A stretch of 64,000 bases of DNA, taken from the NCBI RefSeq assembly GCF_004363655.1, contig NZ_SNZH01000005.1, positions 60,653 to 124,652 on the forward strand. The letters run 5' to 3'. How positions within the stretch are numbered: the stretch's first letter is position 1; each line of letters starts with the position of its first letter. A program made the translations under genes and the position numbers. The notes beneath the pieces were generated by a model. It did not search any database, had not been told where the DNA came from, and saw nothing but the letters and a program-made list of their open reading frames with translations. This document shows positions 27,276 through 37,172 of the stretch, piece after piece. The DNA is from Tahibacter aquaticus (lineage in GTDB: Bacteria > Pseudomonadota > Gammaproteobacteria > Xanthomonadales > Rhodanobacteraceae).

Positions 27276-29599
27276 CCAGTCCGCGGCAATCCCTGTATGC
27301 GCGCCTGCCGGAGATCTACCGCATCCGCGACGAGGAGCAGTTTCCCGCCGGACAACTGCAGGCTTACCTGGCCCTCATGGACGAAGCGCATGCGGCGCTG
27401 CGCGACAATATCGAAGCATTGGGCCACGACCTGTTCATCGAGACCTGTGCCGACTGGGTGATTCCGTATATCGGCGACCGCCTCGGCAGCTCGCACCTGG
27501 ACGGCGATCCCTGGACCCTGCGCGCCGATATCGCGCGCACCGTGCATCACCGCCGGCGCAAAGGCACGCTGGGCGCGATCGAGTCGCTCACCTATGCCCT
27601 GTCCGGCTGGGCCGCCCACGCGGTGGAAATGCGCGAGCGGCTGGTGTGGAACCAGCACCTGAATCACCAGCGTCCCGACGCAGGCGGCATGCCGCCGCTG
27701 CGCCTGAGCCAGTGGCTGGGCGATGCGCGCCGCGGAGGCACGGTGAACCTGCGCGATGCGGCGCTGCTGAGCCTGATCGACACGCCGTTCGATCCTTTCG
27801 CCCATGTCGCCGATGTGAAACCGGCTAGCGGCCTGCCCGGCCTGCACAACCTGCCCAATCTCGCCGTGTTTCTCTGGCGGCTGGAGGCGTATACGGTGGC
27901 GCGTACGCGGCCGGGGCGGACCCAGGTTGTCGCGCTGGTGCCGCCGACGCCGGCGCATGCGCGTTTTGCCGTCCGCGTGGAACTGCATCCGCAGCGCGAA
28001 CCGATGGTGCTGTTCAACACTTACCGCTTCCGCGCCGACGACGAGCCCCCCGACCTCAGCCTGGCCGATGCCGTACCCGGCCCGATGCCGTCGGCGCGCC
28101 TCAGCGACGACAGTCCCGCCGGGCGTTCCGCCAGCTATGTCGAAGTGGTGCCGTATACGGCCGGCAGCGTGCCGCCCCGCGTAGCCCGCCTGGGACTTAC
28201 GCTACAAGTACCTAACGCACCATTTGCGGCAACCACACCCTGGCGTTTCCGCGGCGCCAACCTGTGCGCCTGGGAAACCGGGCTGCAGCCGCCGCTGCGG
28301 CGCTACGAGATCGCCGTCGATCCGCTGCGCGGCCGGGTCGTCTTCGGCCTGATGGGCGCGACCGCCGCTGACGAGGCCGATCCGCTCGCGGCAGGCCTGT
28401 ACCTCGGCGTGACCCACGGCTACTCCGGCCCGGTCGGCGCCCAGCCCGTCGTGCGCGCGCCGCGACCGCCGCTGTGGCTGGAACAGGTGCCCAGCCTGGT
28501 CGTGGTGGATACGCTGAATGCGCCGGCGTTCACCCTGCAGGATGCGCTGGCCAACCTGCCCGCGCGCACCACGCCGCTGATCGTGGAAATCCGCGACAGC
28601 CTGGTGCACGCGCTGGACCTGTCCGCGGTGGCCGGCAGCGCCGCCGAACTCGGCCTGCACAGCCTGCGCCTGGGCCGCTCGCTGTGGCTGCGCGCGGCCG
28701 ACGGCGAACGGCCCGTGATCCGCCTGGCCCGCCCACTCGCCTTCCGCCCCGCCGATGTACTCGGTACCGGCGCGGCCGCCGTCATGGCCACGCTGACCGT
28801 GCGCCTGGAAGGTCTGTATCTGACACGTGCGCCCGGCTTCGCCGCGAACGCGGCGCTGGTCGCCCGCGCCGCGCTGAACCAGCTGCATATCGACGGCTGC
28901 ACGCTCGACCCGGGCGGCGTCGTTGCGCTCGACAGCGTGCGTGCGCCGATCCGCGCCGCGCTGCAGCTGGACGAGCACTACGGCTTTGTCACCGGCTCGG
29001 CCGAGGAAACCGCATTCGACCAGGTGCCGCAGATCGTGATCGAACGCAGCATCTGCGGCCCGCTCGGCGTCGACGCCAACTACCGCATCGAACTGGCCGA
29101 CAGCATCGTCGACGCCGGCAGCGGCATCGACGCGGCCGCGCCGGCCCTGGCCATCGGCGCGGCCAGCGGCAATCCGGAACTGACCTGGGGCGCGCCGCTG
29201 CGTATCGCCGGCGCGACGCTGTTCGGCCGCGTGCGCGTGGAATCGGCCAGCGGCCGCGGCGGCCTGTGGCTGCATGCGCTGCGCGTACACGACAACCAGA
29301 GCGGCTGCATCAGGCACAGCTGGTTCGCCGGCAGCAGCGCCAACCGCCTGCCGCCGCACCACGCCTGCGTCTTCGGCGGCGAGGCCAGGCTGCAGTTCGT
29401 CGCGCAGACCTTCGGCCGGCCGGGCTATGCCCAGCTCGGACGCGACTGCGATCCGCGCGTGCTGGAACGCGGTCCCGGCGACGACGAGATGGGCGCGTTC
29501 GGCTTCCGCCGCAACAGCCACAAATTGAAAAATATCCAAATACGCTATCGCGAGTACATGCCGGTCGGGATCTGCCCGGTGCTGGTATCGGTCACCTGA
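27272..29599 (+). CDS. Tail protein I-like baseplate protein with a long C-terminal extension
   Basis: 775 residues, overlapping the J gene as ATGA. The first 200 residues (LYARLPEIYRIRDEEQ... FIETCADWVIPYIGDRLGS... RADIARTVHHRRRKGTLGAIESLTYALSGWAAHAVEM) match tail protein I/gp53-like proteins, which close the wedge outer rim. The C-terminal 570 residues are unusual for the family: beta-rich repeats (HSLRLGRSLWLRAADGERPVIRLARP; VRLEGLYLTRAPGF) resemble parallel beta-helix turns. This extension could be a docking or fibre-attachment platform; the next gene is a beta-helix protein too. Confidence 0.82.
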   Translation: MTSPRQSLYARLPEIYRIRDEEQFPAGQLQAYLALMDEAHAALRDNIEALGHDLFIETCADWVIPYIGDRLGSSHLDGDPWTLRADIARTVHHRRRKGTLGAIESLTYALSGWAAHAVEMRERLVWNQHLNHQRPDAGGMPPLRLSQWLGDARRGGTVNLRDAALLSLIDTPFDPFAHVADVKPASGLPGLHNLPNLAVFLWRLEAYTVARTRPGRTQVVALVPPTPAHARFAVRVELHPQREPMVLFNTYRFRADDEPPDLSLADAVPGPMPSARLSDDSPAGRSASYVEVVPYTAGSVPPRVARLGLTLQVPNAPFAATTPWRFRGANLCAWETGLQPPLRRYEIAVDPLRGRVVFGLMGATAADEADPLAAGLYLGVTHGYSGPVGAQPVVRAPRPPLWLEQVPSLVVVDTLNAPAFTLQDALANLPARTTPLIVEIRDSLVHALDLSAVAGSAAELGLHSLRLGRSLWLRAADGERPVIRLARPLAFRPADVLGTGAAAVMATLTVRLEGLYLTRAPGFAANAALVARAALNQLHIDGCTLDPGGVVALDSVRAPIRAALQLDEHYGFVTGSAEETAFDQVPQIVIERSICGPLGVDANYRIELADSIVDAGSGIDAAAPALAIGAASGNPELTWGAPLRIAGATLFGRVRVESASGRGGLWLHALRVHDNQSGCIRHSWFAGSSANRLPPHHACVFGGEARLQFVAQTFGRPGYAQLGRDCDPRVLERGPGDDEMGAFGFRRNSHKLKNIQIRYREYMPVGICPVLVSVT

Positions 29600-29633
29600 T
29601 GGACCGCGCGCAAACCACTCACGGAGAAGCAGC

Positions 29634-32600
29634 ATGAAAGGCGATTTCTCGAAATGGGGACTCACGCCCGCCGACAATTTCAGCGGCGTGCTGCACCAGC
29701 AGGGCCGCGTGCTGCTTGACCAGGACTGGAACGCCGCGGCACAGATACAGGCTTTGTGGCGCGACAGCGTCGGCCAGGACGTGGTCGGCGGCGGCCTGGT
29801 CGCCGTGCCGGTGGCCGTGCCCGACAGCTTCAAGCTGCTGCAGGCCAAGGCCACGACCAGCGAAGTGACAGTGACGCTGAATCCTGGCCGCGCCTGGGTC
29901 GACGGCCAGCATTACGTGCTGGACGCAGCCGCGCCGCTCACACTGCTGGCCGAATATTTCGGCCCGCCGCAGCAAAGCCCGGCGGCAACGCCGGCGAGCA
30001 TCGCCGCCGGCGTGCGCGATGCGGTCGTGATGGAACTCTGGGACGACGCGTTCAGCGCCTACCAGGATCCGCTGGGCCTGCTCGAACCCGCCCTGGGCGG
30101 GCCGGACACGACCGAGCGCGTCAAGACCCAGATGGCGCTGAAGCTGCTGCGCCTGCAGGACGGCCAGGGCTGCAGCGACCTGCCCATCGCCGACAACTTC
30201 GGCGCCAAGGGACGCCTGAGCGTAACGCCGTCGCCGACCAGCGTCATCGCCGGCCCCTGCCCGGTGCCCGACAGCGGCGGCTACAGCGGCTTTGCGCATT
30301 ACCTGTATCGCATCGAGATCGCCACGGCCGACAGCGGCGGCAAGGCGCGTTTCAAATGGTCGCAGTTCAACGGCGGCCTGGTCGGCCGCGGCAGCTTCAC
30401 CAGTACCGGCGCAAGCACCGCCACGGTCGCGATCAGCGCCAACAATGCCATGATCGACCAGAGCGGCCTGGATGCGTTCTATCTCGAAGCCCTCGCCTTC
30501 GACGCCGCACTGGGGCGCTGGCGCGTGGTACTCAGCGCCGACGCCACCCTGCCCAGCGCCGGCACGCTGTCGCTGAGCGGCATCGCCGGCGCCTGGCCGG
30601 CCGGCAGTACGGCGTTCTTCCGCCTGTGGAACGGCATAGCGCAGATCGAGGATTTCCCGACCGGGCTGATGCTGGCGAACGAACTCAAGGACGGCATCCG
30701 CCTCGCCTTCGACCCCGCCACTGCCGACAATGGCAATTATTCCGATGGCGACTACTGGACTTTTCCCGTCCGCAGCGCCGGTACCGCGTTCGATCCTTCG
30801 GTCTGGCCGACCAATGCCGCGCCGCAGGGCGTGCAGCACCGGCGCGCCTCGCTGGGCATTCTGGAATGGACTGCCGCACCGGTGGTCGACATCAGCGCTG
30901 CCGACGGCGAAATCCACGACTGCCGCCAGCCGTTCCTGCCGCTGGCGCGCCAGCGCGGCTGCTGCACCGTCACGGTCGGCGACGGCAAGCAGAGCTACGG
31001 CCAGTTCAAATCCATCCAGGCTGCCGTCGATGCGCTGCCCGCCGACGGCGGCACGGTCTGCGTGCTGGCCGGCGTCTACGACGAAAGCGTGCGCATCGCC
31101 AGGCGCACGAGTATCCGCATCCACGGCTGCGGCGCGCAGAGCCGCGTGCGCGCAAGCGTCGATGCGAAAAACACGGCCCAACCTGCCTTCCTCATCGCCA
31201 CCTCCAGCGCCATCGTGCTGGAAGACCTGGCCATCGAAGCCGGCCCACGCAGCGCAGTGCAGATCGACAATGCACGGGAAGTGAGCGTGCGCCGCTGCCT
31301 GATCCAGATGCGCGATCTCGCCACACTGTGGCAGGCGATCTATTCCCGCGGCGACGATATCTGCATCGAGGCGAACACGCTGGAAGTGCTGCCGCGCACC
31401 GGCATTCCGCCGCGTGCCGAGGTTCCGCCCAGGGTTGGCCGGCCCGGCGCGCCGGCCGGTGTGCAGACGCCGCCCGCCGCGATCAACCCGGGCCTGGCCA
31501 CGCGTGGCGGCATCCAGCTGGCTGGCGGTTCCGATCGTGTGCGCGTGATCGACAATCTCATTCGCGGCGGTATCTGGAACGGCATCACCCTGGGCAGTCT
31601 GGTCGACATCCAGCGGCCCGGCGACGACACGCCCGACGTGCCGAATTCGGAAGACCCCTGCCATCCCTGCAAGCCGCCGGATCTCGGCGACGACGACCCG
31701 GACCTGGAACTGCCGCGCTACGTGTCCGCCGGCGATCTGTACGACATCGAGATCGCGCGCAACCGCATCAGCGACATGGGCATCAATGGCATCGGCGTGG
31801 TGCGCTTCTTCAACCTCGCCAACGGCGGCGACATGATCGGCGTGCACGGCCTGCATATCCTCGACAACGTCATCACGCGCTGCAACCGGCGCGACCTGGC
31901 CCAGGTCAGCCAGGCCATGCTGCTGCAGATCGGCTACGGCGGCATTGCCCTGGCCAAGGTTTCTGACCTGCGCATCCTGCGCAACGAAATCGTCGCCAAC
32001 GGCAACAGCTACCTGCAGCCGATCTGCGGTGTGTTCGCCATCGTCGTGCAAGGTCTGCAGCTGGATACCAACCGCATCCTCGACAACGGCCTGCGCACGG
32101 GCGAACCGGTGGAAAACGCGCAGAACGGCGTGCGCGGCGGCGTGCACATCTGGCTGGTGCTGCCGCCGATGGAGCAGCCGGCCTATGCCGCGAGCAGCCT
32201 GGCGCTGCGCAGTCCGCGCCGCCGCAACAATCTGCCCGCGGTCGCCCTGCGCGACAACATCGTCAGTGCCCCGCTGGGCCGCGCGCTGAGCTTTTTTGCC
32301 CTGGGCAGCGTCACGGTCGCGCGCAACCGGCTGGTCAGCGAAGCCAGCACCCATCGCGGCCTGGACCTGATCGCCGCGACCGTGCTGATCGGCAATCTCG
32401 GCATCAGCAACGAATGGACGGCGAAGCTGCTGCAGATCTTCATCAACCTGATCCTGGGCAAGGATCCGGAAAGCAAGGACCTGTGCGAACTGGCCAAGGT
32501 CGAGGGCACCATCCAGGAACCGAATCCGAATGCGCCGGGCCAGACGCCGGTATTCCTGCCGCCGCTGGTCAACCGCTGGTGCAGCGGCAAAACGCTGTTC

Positions 32601-32990
32601 GGTGAGAACCAGGTGACGCTGGACCTGGGCGAGGCGCCAAACATCGATTTCGGTATCAGCTCGATACTGCTGTTCTCCCTCGACGATATCGGCTTCGTCG
32701 ACAACCAGTGCGAGATTGTCAGCACCAACGTGCTCTATCTGGCCAATGCCATGGCCTTTGCCGGCAGCCTGCGCGTAGCCGACAACCGCTTTGCCGAAAC
32801 CTGGATGCGCGCGCTTACCTCGGGCTATTTCATCGGCCTGATGAATACCACCACCGACAACCAGGCGACGCATTGCCTGCGGGCAGTGGCACTGCCAGCC
32901 GAGCAGATCGTATTCAAGGACAACATCGCCCTGGTCCGCGCGTTCTGCCCGAACGAATGCGGCAAGCGCGGCTACGGCGATCGCGACTGA
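29634..32990 (+). CDS. Giant DUF6519/right-handed beta-helix protein, candidate eCIS fibre or spike
   Basis: 1118 residues, preceded by GGAG. The N-terminus (MKGDFSKWGLTPADNFSGV, LHQQGRVLLDQDWNAA) is typical of DUF6519. From about residue 450 the sequence has the pattern of pectate-lyase-like parallel beta-helices (AAVDALPADGGTVCVLAGVYDESVRI; LEDLAIEAGPRSAVQIDNAREVSVRRCLI; NGITLGSL; DIEIARNRISDMGINGIG). No fibre of the adenovirus-knob type is present, so this protein is the best candidate for outer recognition or cell attachment. No catalytic residues could be assigned. Confidence 0.75.
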   Translation: MKGDFSKWGLTPADNFSGVLHQQGRVLLDQDWNAAAQIQALWRDSVGQDVVGGGLVAVPVAVPDSFKLLQAKATTSEVTVTLNPGRAWVDGQHYVLDAAAPLTLLAEYFGPPQQSPAATPASIAAGVRDAVVMELWDDAFSAYQDPLGLLEPALGGPDTTERVKTQMALKLLRLQDGQGCSDLPIADNFGAKGRLSVTPSPTSVIAGPCPVPDSGGYSGFAHYLYRIEIATADSGGKARFKWSQFNGGLVGRGSFTSTGASTATVAISANNAMIDQSGLDAFYLEALAFDAALGRWRVVLSADATLPSAGTLSLSGIAGAWPAGSTAFFRLWNGIAQIEDFPTGLMLANELKDGIRLAFDPATADNGNYSDGDYWTFPVRSAGTAFDPSVWPTNAAPQGVQHRRASLGILEWTAAPVVDISAADGEIHDCRQPFLPLARQRGCCTVTVGDGKQSYGQFKSIQAAVDALPADGGTVCVLAGVYDESVRIARRTSIRIHGCGAQSRVRASVDAKNTAQPAFLIATSSAIVLEDLAIEAGPRSAVQIDNAREVSVRRCLIQMRDLATLWQAIYSRGDDICIEANTLEVLPRTGIPPRAEVPPRVGRPGAPAGVQTPPAAINPGLATRGGIQLAGGSDRVRVIDNLIRGGIWNGITLGSLVDIQRPGDDTPDVPNSEDPCHPCKPPDLGDDDPDLELPRYVSAGDLYDIEIARNRISDMGINGIGVVRFFNLANGGDMIGVHGLHILDNVITRCNRRDLAQVSQAMLLQIGYGGIALAKVSDLRILRNEIVANGNSYLQPICGVFAIVVQGLQLDTNRILDNGLRTGEPVENAQNGVRGGVHIWLVLPPMEQPAYAASSLALRSPRRRNNLPAVALRDNIVSAPLGRALSFFALGSVTVARNRLVSEASTHRGLDLIAATVLIGNLGISNEWTAKLLQIFINLILGKDPESKDLCELAKVEGTIQEPNPNAPGQTPVFLPPLVNRWCSGKTLFGENQVTLDLGEAPNIDFGISSILLFSLDDIGFVDNQCEIVSTNVLYLANAMAFAGSLRVADNRFAETWMRALTSGYFIGLMNTTTDNQATHCLRAVALPAEQIVFKDNIALVRAFCPNECGKRGYGDRD

Positions 32991-33027
32991 AGGCGTCGAC
33001 ATTCCCTCTCGTGCAGGAAACTTTGCC

Positions 33028-33867
33028 ATGGCCAGTTCCTCGAACAAAAAAAATTCCGCGGCCTTCGTTGCCGGTGCCGGCGGCGCTTCCGGCGGGTCGA
33101 TCCGGCGCAACTTCATCGATGCGCCGATGGCCGCCGCACGCCAGCCGATGATGGACGCGGCGCTGGGCGTCTATGCCTATCTGCAGCTGCTGCCGGCGGC
33201 ATTCGCCGATTCGCAGCGGCGCGAACTGGAACGGCTGGTACGCAGCGTCGGCGACAGCGATCCGCGCGTTCGCGCATTGAAGCTGTCGATCGAACAGGCA
33301 CAAGTGCTGCGCGACACGGCCGATCTCGGTCGCGCCCGCATCGACCGCACGCTGGAAGCGATCGCGCGGGAGCGCGATGCGTTCCACGGCTTCGTCTCCG
33401 ACGAGTCACTGCAGCCGCAACGCGGCCTGCTGGTGCGGATCAGCAGCGATGCCACCGGCAGTTCCCACGCGCTCGAAGGCCGCACGGCCGACGACGGCTA
33501 TTTCCGCATCGACCTGGGCGAGCGCACCGGCAGCGGCGTCAAGCCACCGCCGCGCGGCAGCAGCGTTGAAAAAAGCAGCACAGATTCCCAAGCGGACAGC
33601 GCCGCCGCAGAACCGGCACGCGCCGGCCGGGTCGAGATCTTCGATACCCGCGGCAACCTGCTGCTGCGCGATACCACCTTGCTGCCGCTGGACCAGGGCA
33701 CGGTGTATCGCGAATACCTGCTCGGCGGCGCACCCGACCGGCCCGCCGCGGCACCGCCGACCAAGCCGACCCCGCCACCGGTTGCCGAGCCGGCACCGGC
33801 TGCGGAACGCGTAGCCGCGCGCAAACCGGCCAAGGCCGGCCCAGCCAAGGGCAAGAACAAGCGCTGA
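33028..33867 (+). CDS. Hypothetical eCIS-operon protein with a beta-sandwich core and Lys/Pro-rich tail
   Basis: 279 residues, 37 bp after the beta-helix gene. Residues 1-125 are helical (AALGVYAYLQLLPAAFADSQRRELERLVRSVGDSDPRVRALK). The middle has two strand-rich stretches (QRGLLVRISSDATGSSHALEGRTADDGYFRIDLG and GRVEIFDTRGNLLLRDTTLLPL) resembling carboxypeptidase-regulatory-like sandwiches, split by a polar linker. The C-terminus is Pro/Ala/Lys-rich (PTPPPVAEPAPAAE... AKGKNKR). No family recognised. Being placed just before the cargo genes, it could be an effector adaptor or decoration protein. Confidence 0.6.
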   Translation: MASSSNKKNSAAFVAGAGGASGGSIRRNFIDAPMAAARQPMMDAALGVYAYLQLLPAAFADSQRRELERLVRSVGDSDPRVRALKLSIEQAQVLRDTADLGRARIDRTLEAIARERDAFHGFVSDESLQPQRGLLVRISSDATGSSHALEGRTADDGYFRIDLGERTGSGVKPPPRGSSVEKSSTDSQADSAAAEPARAGRVEIFDTRGNLLLRDTTLLPLDQGTVYREYLLGGAPDRPAAAPPTKPTPPPVAEPAPAAERVAARKPAKAGPAKGKNKR

Positions 33868-33896
33868 AGCCCGCGACAACGCGCCGAGGCACGACC

Positions 33897-36800
33897 ATGA
33901 GCCGAGGATTTGCCGCCGCACGCCGTACCGCCGCCGCTGCGGCGAATGTCGACGCTGTGCCGTCGCGGCAGCGCCCAGGCCTGGCGCCAGCGACACCGCA
34001 GCGCACGGCCTGTGCCTGCGGCGGCAGCTGTCCGCGCTGCACCGCCGCCGACAGCAGCGGCCTGCAGCGCAAACCGGCCGAGCTGTCGCTTGGCCCGCGC
34101 GACGATCCGCTGGAACGCGAAGCGGACCGCATTGCGGGCGACATTCTCGCGGCGGAACCGGCACCGTCCACTGCCCGCACCACGCCGCGACGCGGCGCGG
34201 CCGTACAGCTGAAAGCAGCGCCCGCAACGACAGCACCTGCAGCACACACCGCCGTAGCACCGGCAACGGCCGGGCGAATCGCCGCGCTGGACGGCAGCGG
34301 AAGCGCGCTGGATAGTGCACAACGCGACTTTTTCGAAGCGCGCCTGGGGCGCGATCTCGGCGCCGTGCGGCTGCATACCGGCAGCGAGGCCGCAACCGCT
34401 TCGCACGACCTGGCCGCGCGCGCCTTCACCCTGGGCAACGACATCGCCTTCGCCCGCGGCGAATACCAGCCGGACAGCACCGCCGGCCAGCATCTGCTGG
34501 CACACGAGCTAGTGCATACCCTGCAACAGGCGAGCAGCGCCAGCGCAGTGCTTCGGCGCACGCCACAGGACGACGGCGCCGATGCCGCAACCGAAGCCGA
34601 ACCCGCCGCGGAAAAAGCCACCGGCGACGACAGCGCCGCCGCGCCGCCACCGCCGCGGCCGGAAGTCAACGAACTGGACTACGCCTTCGTCTTCACCGGC
34701 GGCGCCTACGGCCAGGCGGCGGAAGCGTTTATCCGCCTGTACTACCCCGAGCACCGGCTGATCCGCTCGAGCAGCCTGGAAGACATGTTCGACCGCCTCT
34801 ACAGCGACATGGGCCAGGCGCAGAAAAAAGGCGAGGCGCACCTGCGCGAGCTGATCATCGTCACTCATGCCAATGCTGCCGGCGGCATGAAGATTCCGCT
34901 GACCCGCGACGATGTCGCGCGCAAGCGCATGTACAACCTGTGGGATGTGGACGACCTGCAGGAGGAATTCCAGCAAGGCCTGCACCAGCGCTTCCGCGAG
35001 CGCCGTCGCGCCGTCGTCGCGGCGCTGATCGACGACAGCTCGCGTGTGATCGTACGCGGCTGCGAATTCGGCCAGAAGGAAGAAGCGGTCGACGTGCTGC
35101 GCTCGCTGTTCGGCGGCCAGCCCTCGGTATGGGCGCCGCGCGCGTATCAGGGCTACGAAAGCATTCCGATCGGATCGAGTTTCCTGCGCACGCCGGAAGA
35201 AGCCTTCGATTTCCTGATCGCACAGGATTTCCTGCCGCTGGAAATGCGCCCGGCCGCCGACGAGGACAAGCGCACCTATATCGCCCGCGTCTTCGGCCTG
35301 AAGGGACGTGTCCCGGCCGAGTTCTTCGTCGTCGGCCAGGAGCACCACGACCAGCTCGGCGGCATGATCAAGAGCGGCGCCGGCATGTCGGCACAGGCCG
35401 AGCCGTTGAAGGAACGCGAGGCGGCGACGGTGCCGTCGCAGGGCGAATTCTGGGAGCTGTCGGCGCCCAGTTCGCGCGGCTCGGATGCGGAACTCGATCC
35501 GCTCAGCCTGCGCGAGATCGCCGTGCGCGCGCATGCGCTGAACCAGCCCTACCAGCCGCAGAACGCCTGCATGCTGCGCCGGCTGGAAGGCGCCTGGGAA
35601 CGCAAGGTCACCGACCTGCCGTATTTCAGCGACTACCTGATCGCCAGCAGCAACGATCCACTGGGCGGACTGCCGGGAGATTCGGCCAGCGTGATGACGT
35701 ATCTGCAAACGCGCTTTGTGGACAACCCCGCACAGAACCCGCTGAACGGCCTCGCCCCGGAAAGTTTTTTCGGCGATGCCAATATGACCGGCGGCGACGC
35801 CTCGCGCTATCCGTGCAAGACACCGCACCTGGATACCTTCGAGACCGAACAGCTGAATTTCGAGCTGAAGCCGGCGCAGGACCGCGGCACGGCCGGCGAG
35901 TTTGCCGATCCGCTGGCAATGGCACCGCCGCCGGACGCGGCCAAGGACAAACCCACCGGCCCGATCGGGCTGGCCGACAAGGAAGCCGAGGCGGCGCGCG
36001 AAGAGCACCTGCGCGCGCAGAATTTCGACAAATCGCAGGCACCGCCGCCAGCCGTGCCGATCACTATCGATCTGACTGGCCTGTCCGATTCGGAACTGGG
36101 CCAGCAGTACATGGACGCCCTGAACAGCGGCAACAGCACCCTGCTGCTGGCGGTAGAAACAGAATTCCAACGCCGCATCGACGACCCGGAACATCCGGGT
36201 TTCGGCCTCGCGCTGCCGCGCGGCCTGGCCCCGGCAGTGCCGGCCAACGCTGGCGTCGAGCCAAGCATCGCGCTGGAGATATTGCGCAATGCGGCCGAGG
36301 GCAAGTATCCGTGGAAGCCGGAGCTGGGCAAGGTCGGCGGCGTGGCGTGGTTCATCACCGAAGGCACGCCCTATGTCGGCTCCGGCAGCGGCGGCATCAC
36401 CATCGGCGTGGAACTGAAAAATGCGGCCAACGCCATCGTCTTCCGCGAGCCGGAACTATTGGAGATATTCAATCGTGAACGCGCGGCACTGGAACCGACC
36501 ATCGAGGCACAGTTCCGCAGCCAGGCCGGCTTGAGCGAATCGACACCGCTGACGAACCGCATGAAGAAAAGCATCGTCCGCCTGCTCGACCGCGCGGCCG
36601 AGCGGCGCATGTGGGAAAGCGTCGGCGAAACAGTGCGCGCCTCGCCCAACGGCGTCGGCGAAGTGATACTGGAAAACAGCAAATTCTCCCGCGGCGGCAA
36701 CGGCCGCTTCGCCGTCGCCGCCAATGCCTCGGACGTACGCCTGCGCGGTGGCATACCCGAGCTGATGACGACGCTGGAAGCACAAGGCGTAAAGTCCGAT

Positions 36801-37172
36801 CCGATACTGACCGCCGCGGCGGAAGAGATGGCCGTCCAGCAACGCTGGGCCGGCCGCGTGCGCGGCGCGTTCCGCCACGGCGGCAAGGTGCTGATCGTGG
36901 TCGCCATCGCCAACGATCTGTACAAGATCTATACCGCCAAGGATCACGTCAAAGCGGTAGTAAGCAGCGTCGGCGGCTGGGGCGGTGCAACGGCAGCCGG
37001 TGCGGCATTTGCGGCGTGGTATACACCGGCGGATACGGCCGGCCCCTGGGCCTGGCTGGGCCACGGCGTCGGCACGCTGATCGCCGGCGGCATCGGCTAC
37101 TTCATCGGTTCGGAAGTGACGACGACCGTGTACGAGCTGGTCGTCGACGAGGATCAGGAGGTGCAGCAATGA
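33897..37172 (+). CDS. DUF4157-leader eCIS effector 1, CHAT/caspase-like middle and glycine-zipper C-terminus
   Basis: 1091 residues. An N-terminal CxCGGSCPRC zinc-ribbon-like motif (Cys39/41/45/48) is followed by PLEREADRIA and a DUF4157 domain at about 135-212 containing HELVH (203-207). DUF4157 is the known marker of eCIS cargo. After a Pro/Ala linker comes a domain (about 260-440) with IIVTHANAAGG (His324) and VIVRGCEFGQ (Cys389), spaced like the His/Cys dyad of CHAT/caspase-like proteases. The C-terminal about 90 residues are hydrophobic and Gly-rich (GGATAAGAAFAAW; GHGVGTLIAGGIGYFIGSEV), like membrane-inserting toxins. Protease and pore activities are inference. The stop overlaps the HEAT-like gene's start. 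Confidence 0.8.
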   Translation: MSRGFAAARRTAAAAANVDAVPSRQRPGLAPATPQRTACACGGSCPRCTAADSSGLQRKPAELSLGPRDDPLEREADRIAGDILAAEPAPSTARTTPRRGAAVQLKAAPATTAPAAHTAVAPATAGRIAALDGSGSALDSAQRDFFEARLGRDLGAVRLHTGSEAATASHDLAARAFTLGNDIAFARGEYQPDSTAGQHLLAHELVHTLQQASSASAVLRRTPQDDGADAATEAEPAAEKATGDDSAAAPPPPRPEVNELDYAFVFTGGAYGQAAEAFIRLYYPEHRLIRSSSLEDMFDRLYSDMGQAQKKGEAHLRELIIVTHANAAGGMKIPLTRDDVARKRMYNLWDVDDLQEEFQQGLHQRFRERRRAVVAALIDDSSRVIVRGCEFGQKEEAVDVLRSLFGGQPSVWAPRAYQGYESIPIGSSFLRTPEEAFDFLIAQDFLPLEMRPAADEDKRTYIARVFGLKGRVPAEFFVVGQEHHDQLGGMIKSGAGMSAQAEPLKEREAATVPSQGEFWELSAPSSRGSDAELDPLSLREIAVRAHALNQPYQPQNACMLRRLEGAWERKVTDLPYFSDYLIASSNDPLGGLPGDSASVMTYLQTRFVDNPAQNPLNGLAPESFFGDANMTGGDASRYPCKTPHLDTFETEQLNFELKPAQDRGTAGEFADPLAMAPPPDAAKDKPTGPIGLADKEAEAAREEHLRAQNFDKSQAPPPAVPITIDLTGLSDSELGQQYMDALNSGNSTLLLAVETEFQRRIDDPEHPGFGLALPRGLAPAVPANAGVEPSIALEILRNAAEGKYPWKPELGKVGGVAWFITEGTPYVGSGSGGITIGVELKNAANAIVFREPELLEIFNRERAALEPTIEAQFRSQAGLSESTPLTNRMKKSIVRLLDRAAERRMWESVGETVRASPNGVGEVILENSKFSRGGNGRFAVAANASDVRLRGGIPELMTTLEAQGVKSDPILTAAAEEMAVQQRWAGRVRGAFRHGGKVLIVVAIANDLYKIYTAKDHVKAVVSSVGGWGGATAAGAAFAAWYTPADTAGPWAWLGHGVGTLIAGGIGYFIGSEVTTTVYELVVDEDQEVQQ

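Noticed and set aside
29619..33116. 1165-codon minus-strand ORF
   Set aside because: Antisense shadow of the DUF6519 beta-helix gene; composition typical of reversed GC-rich codons.
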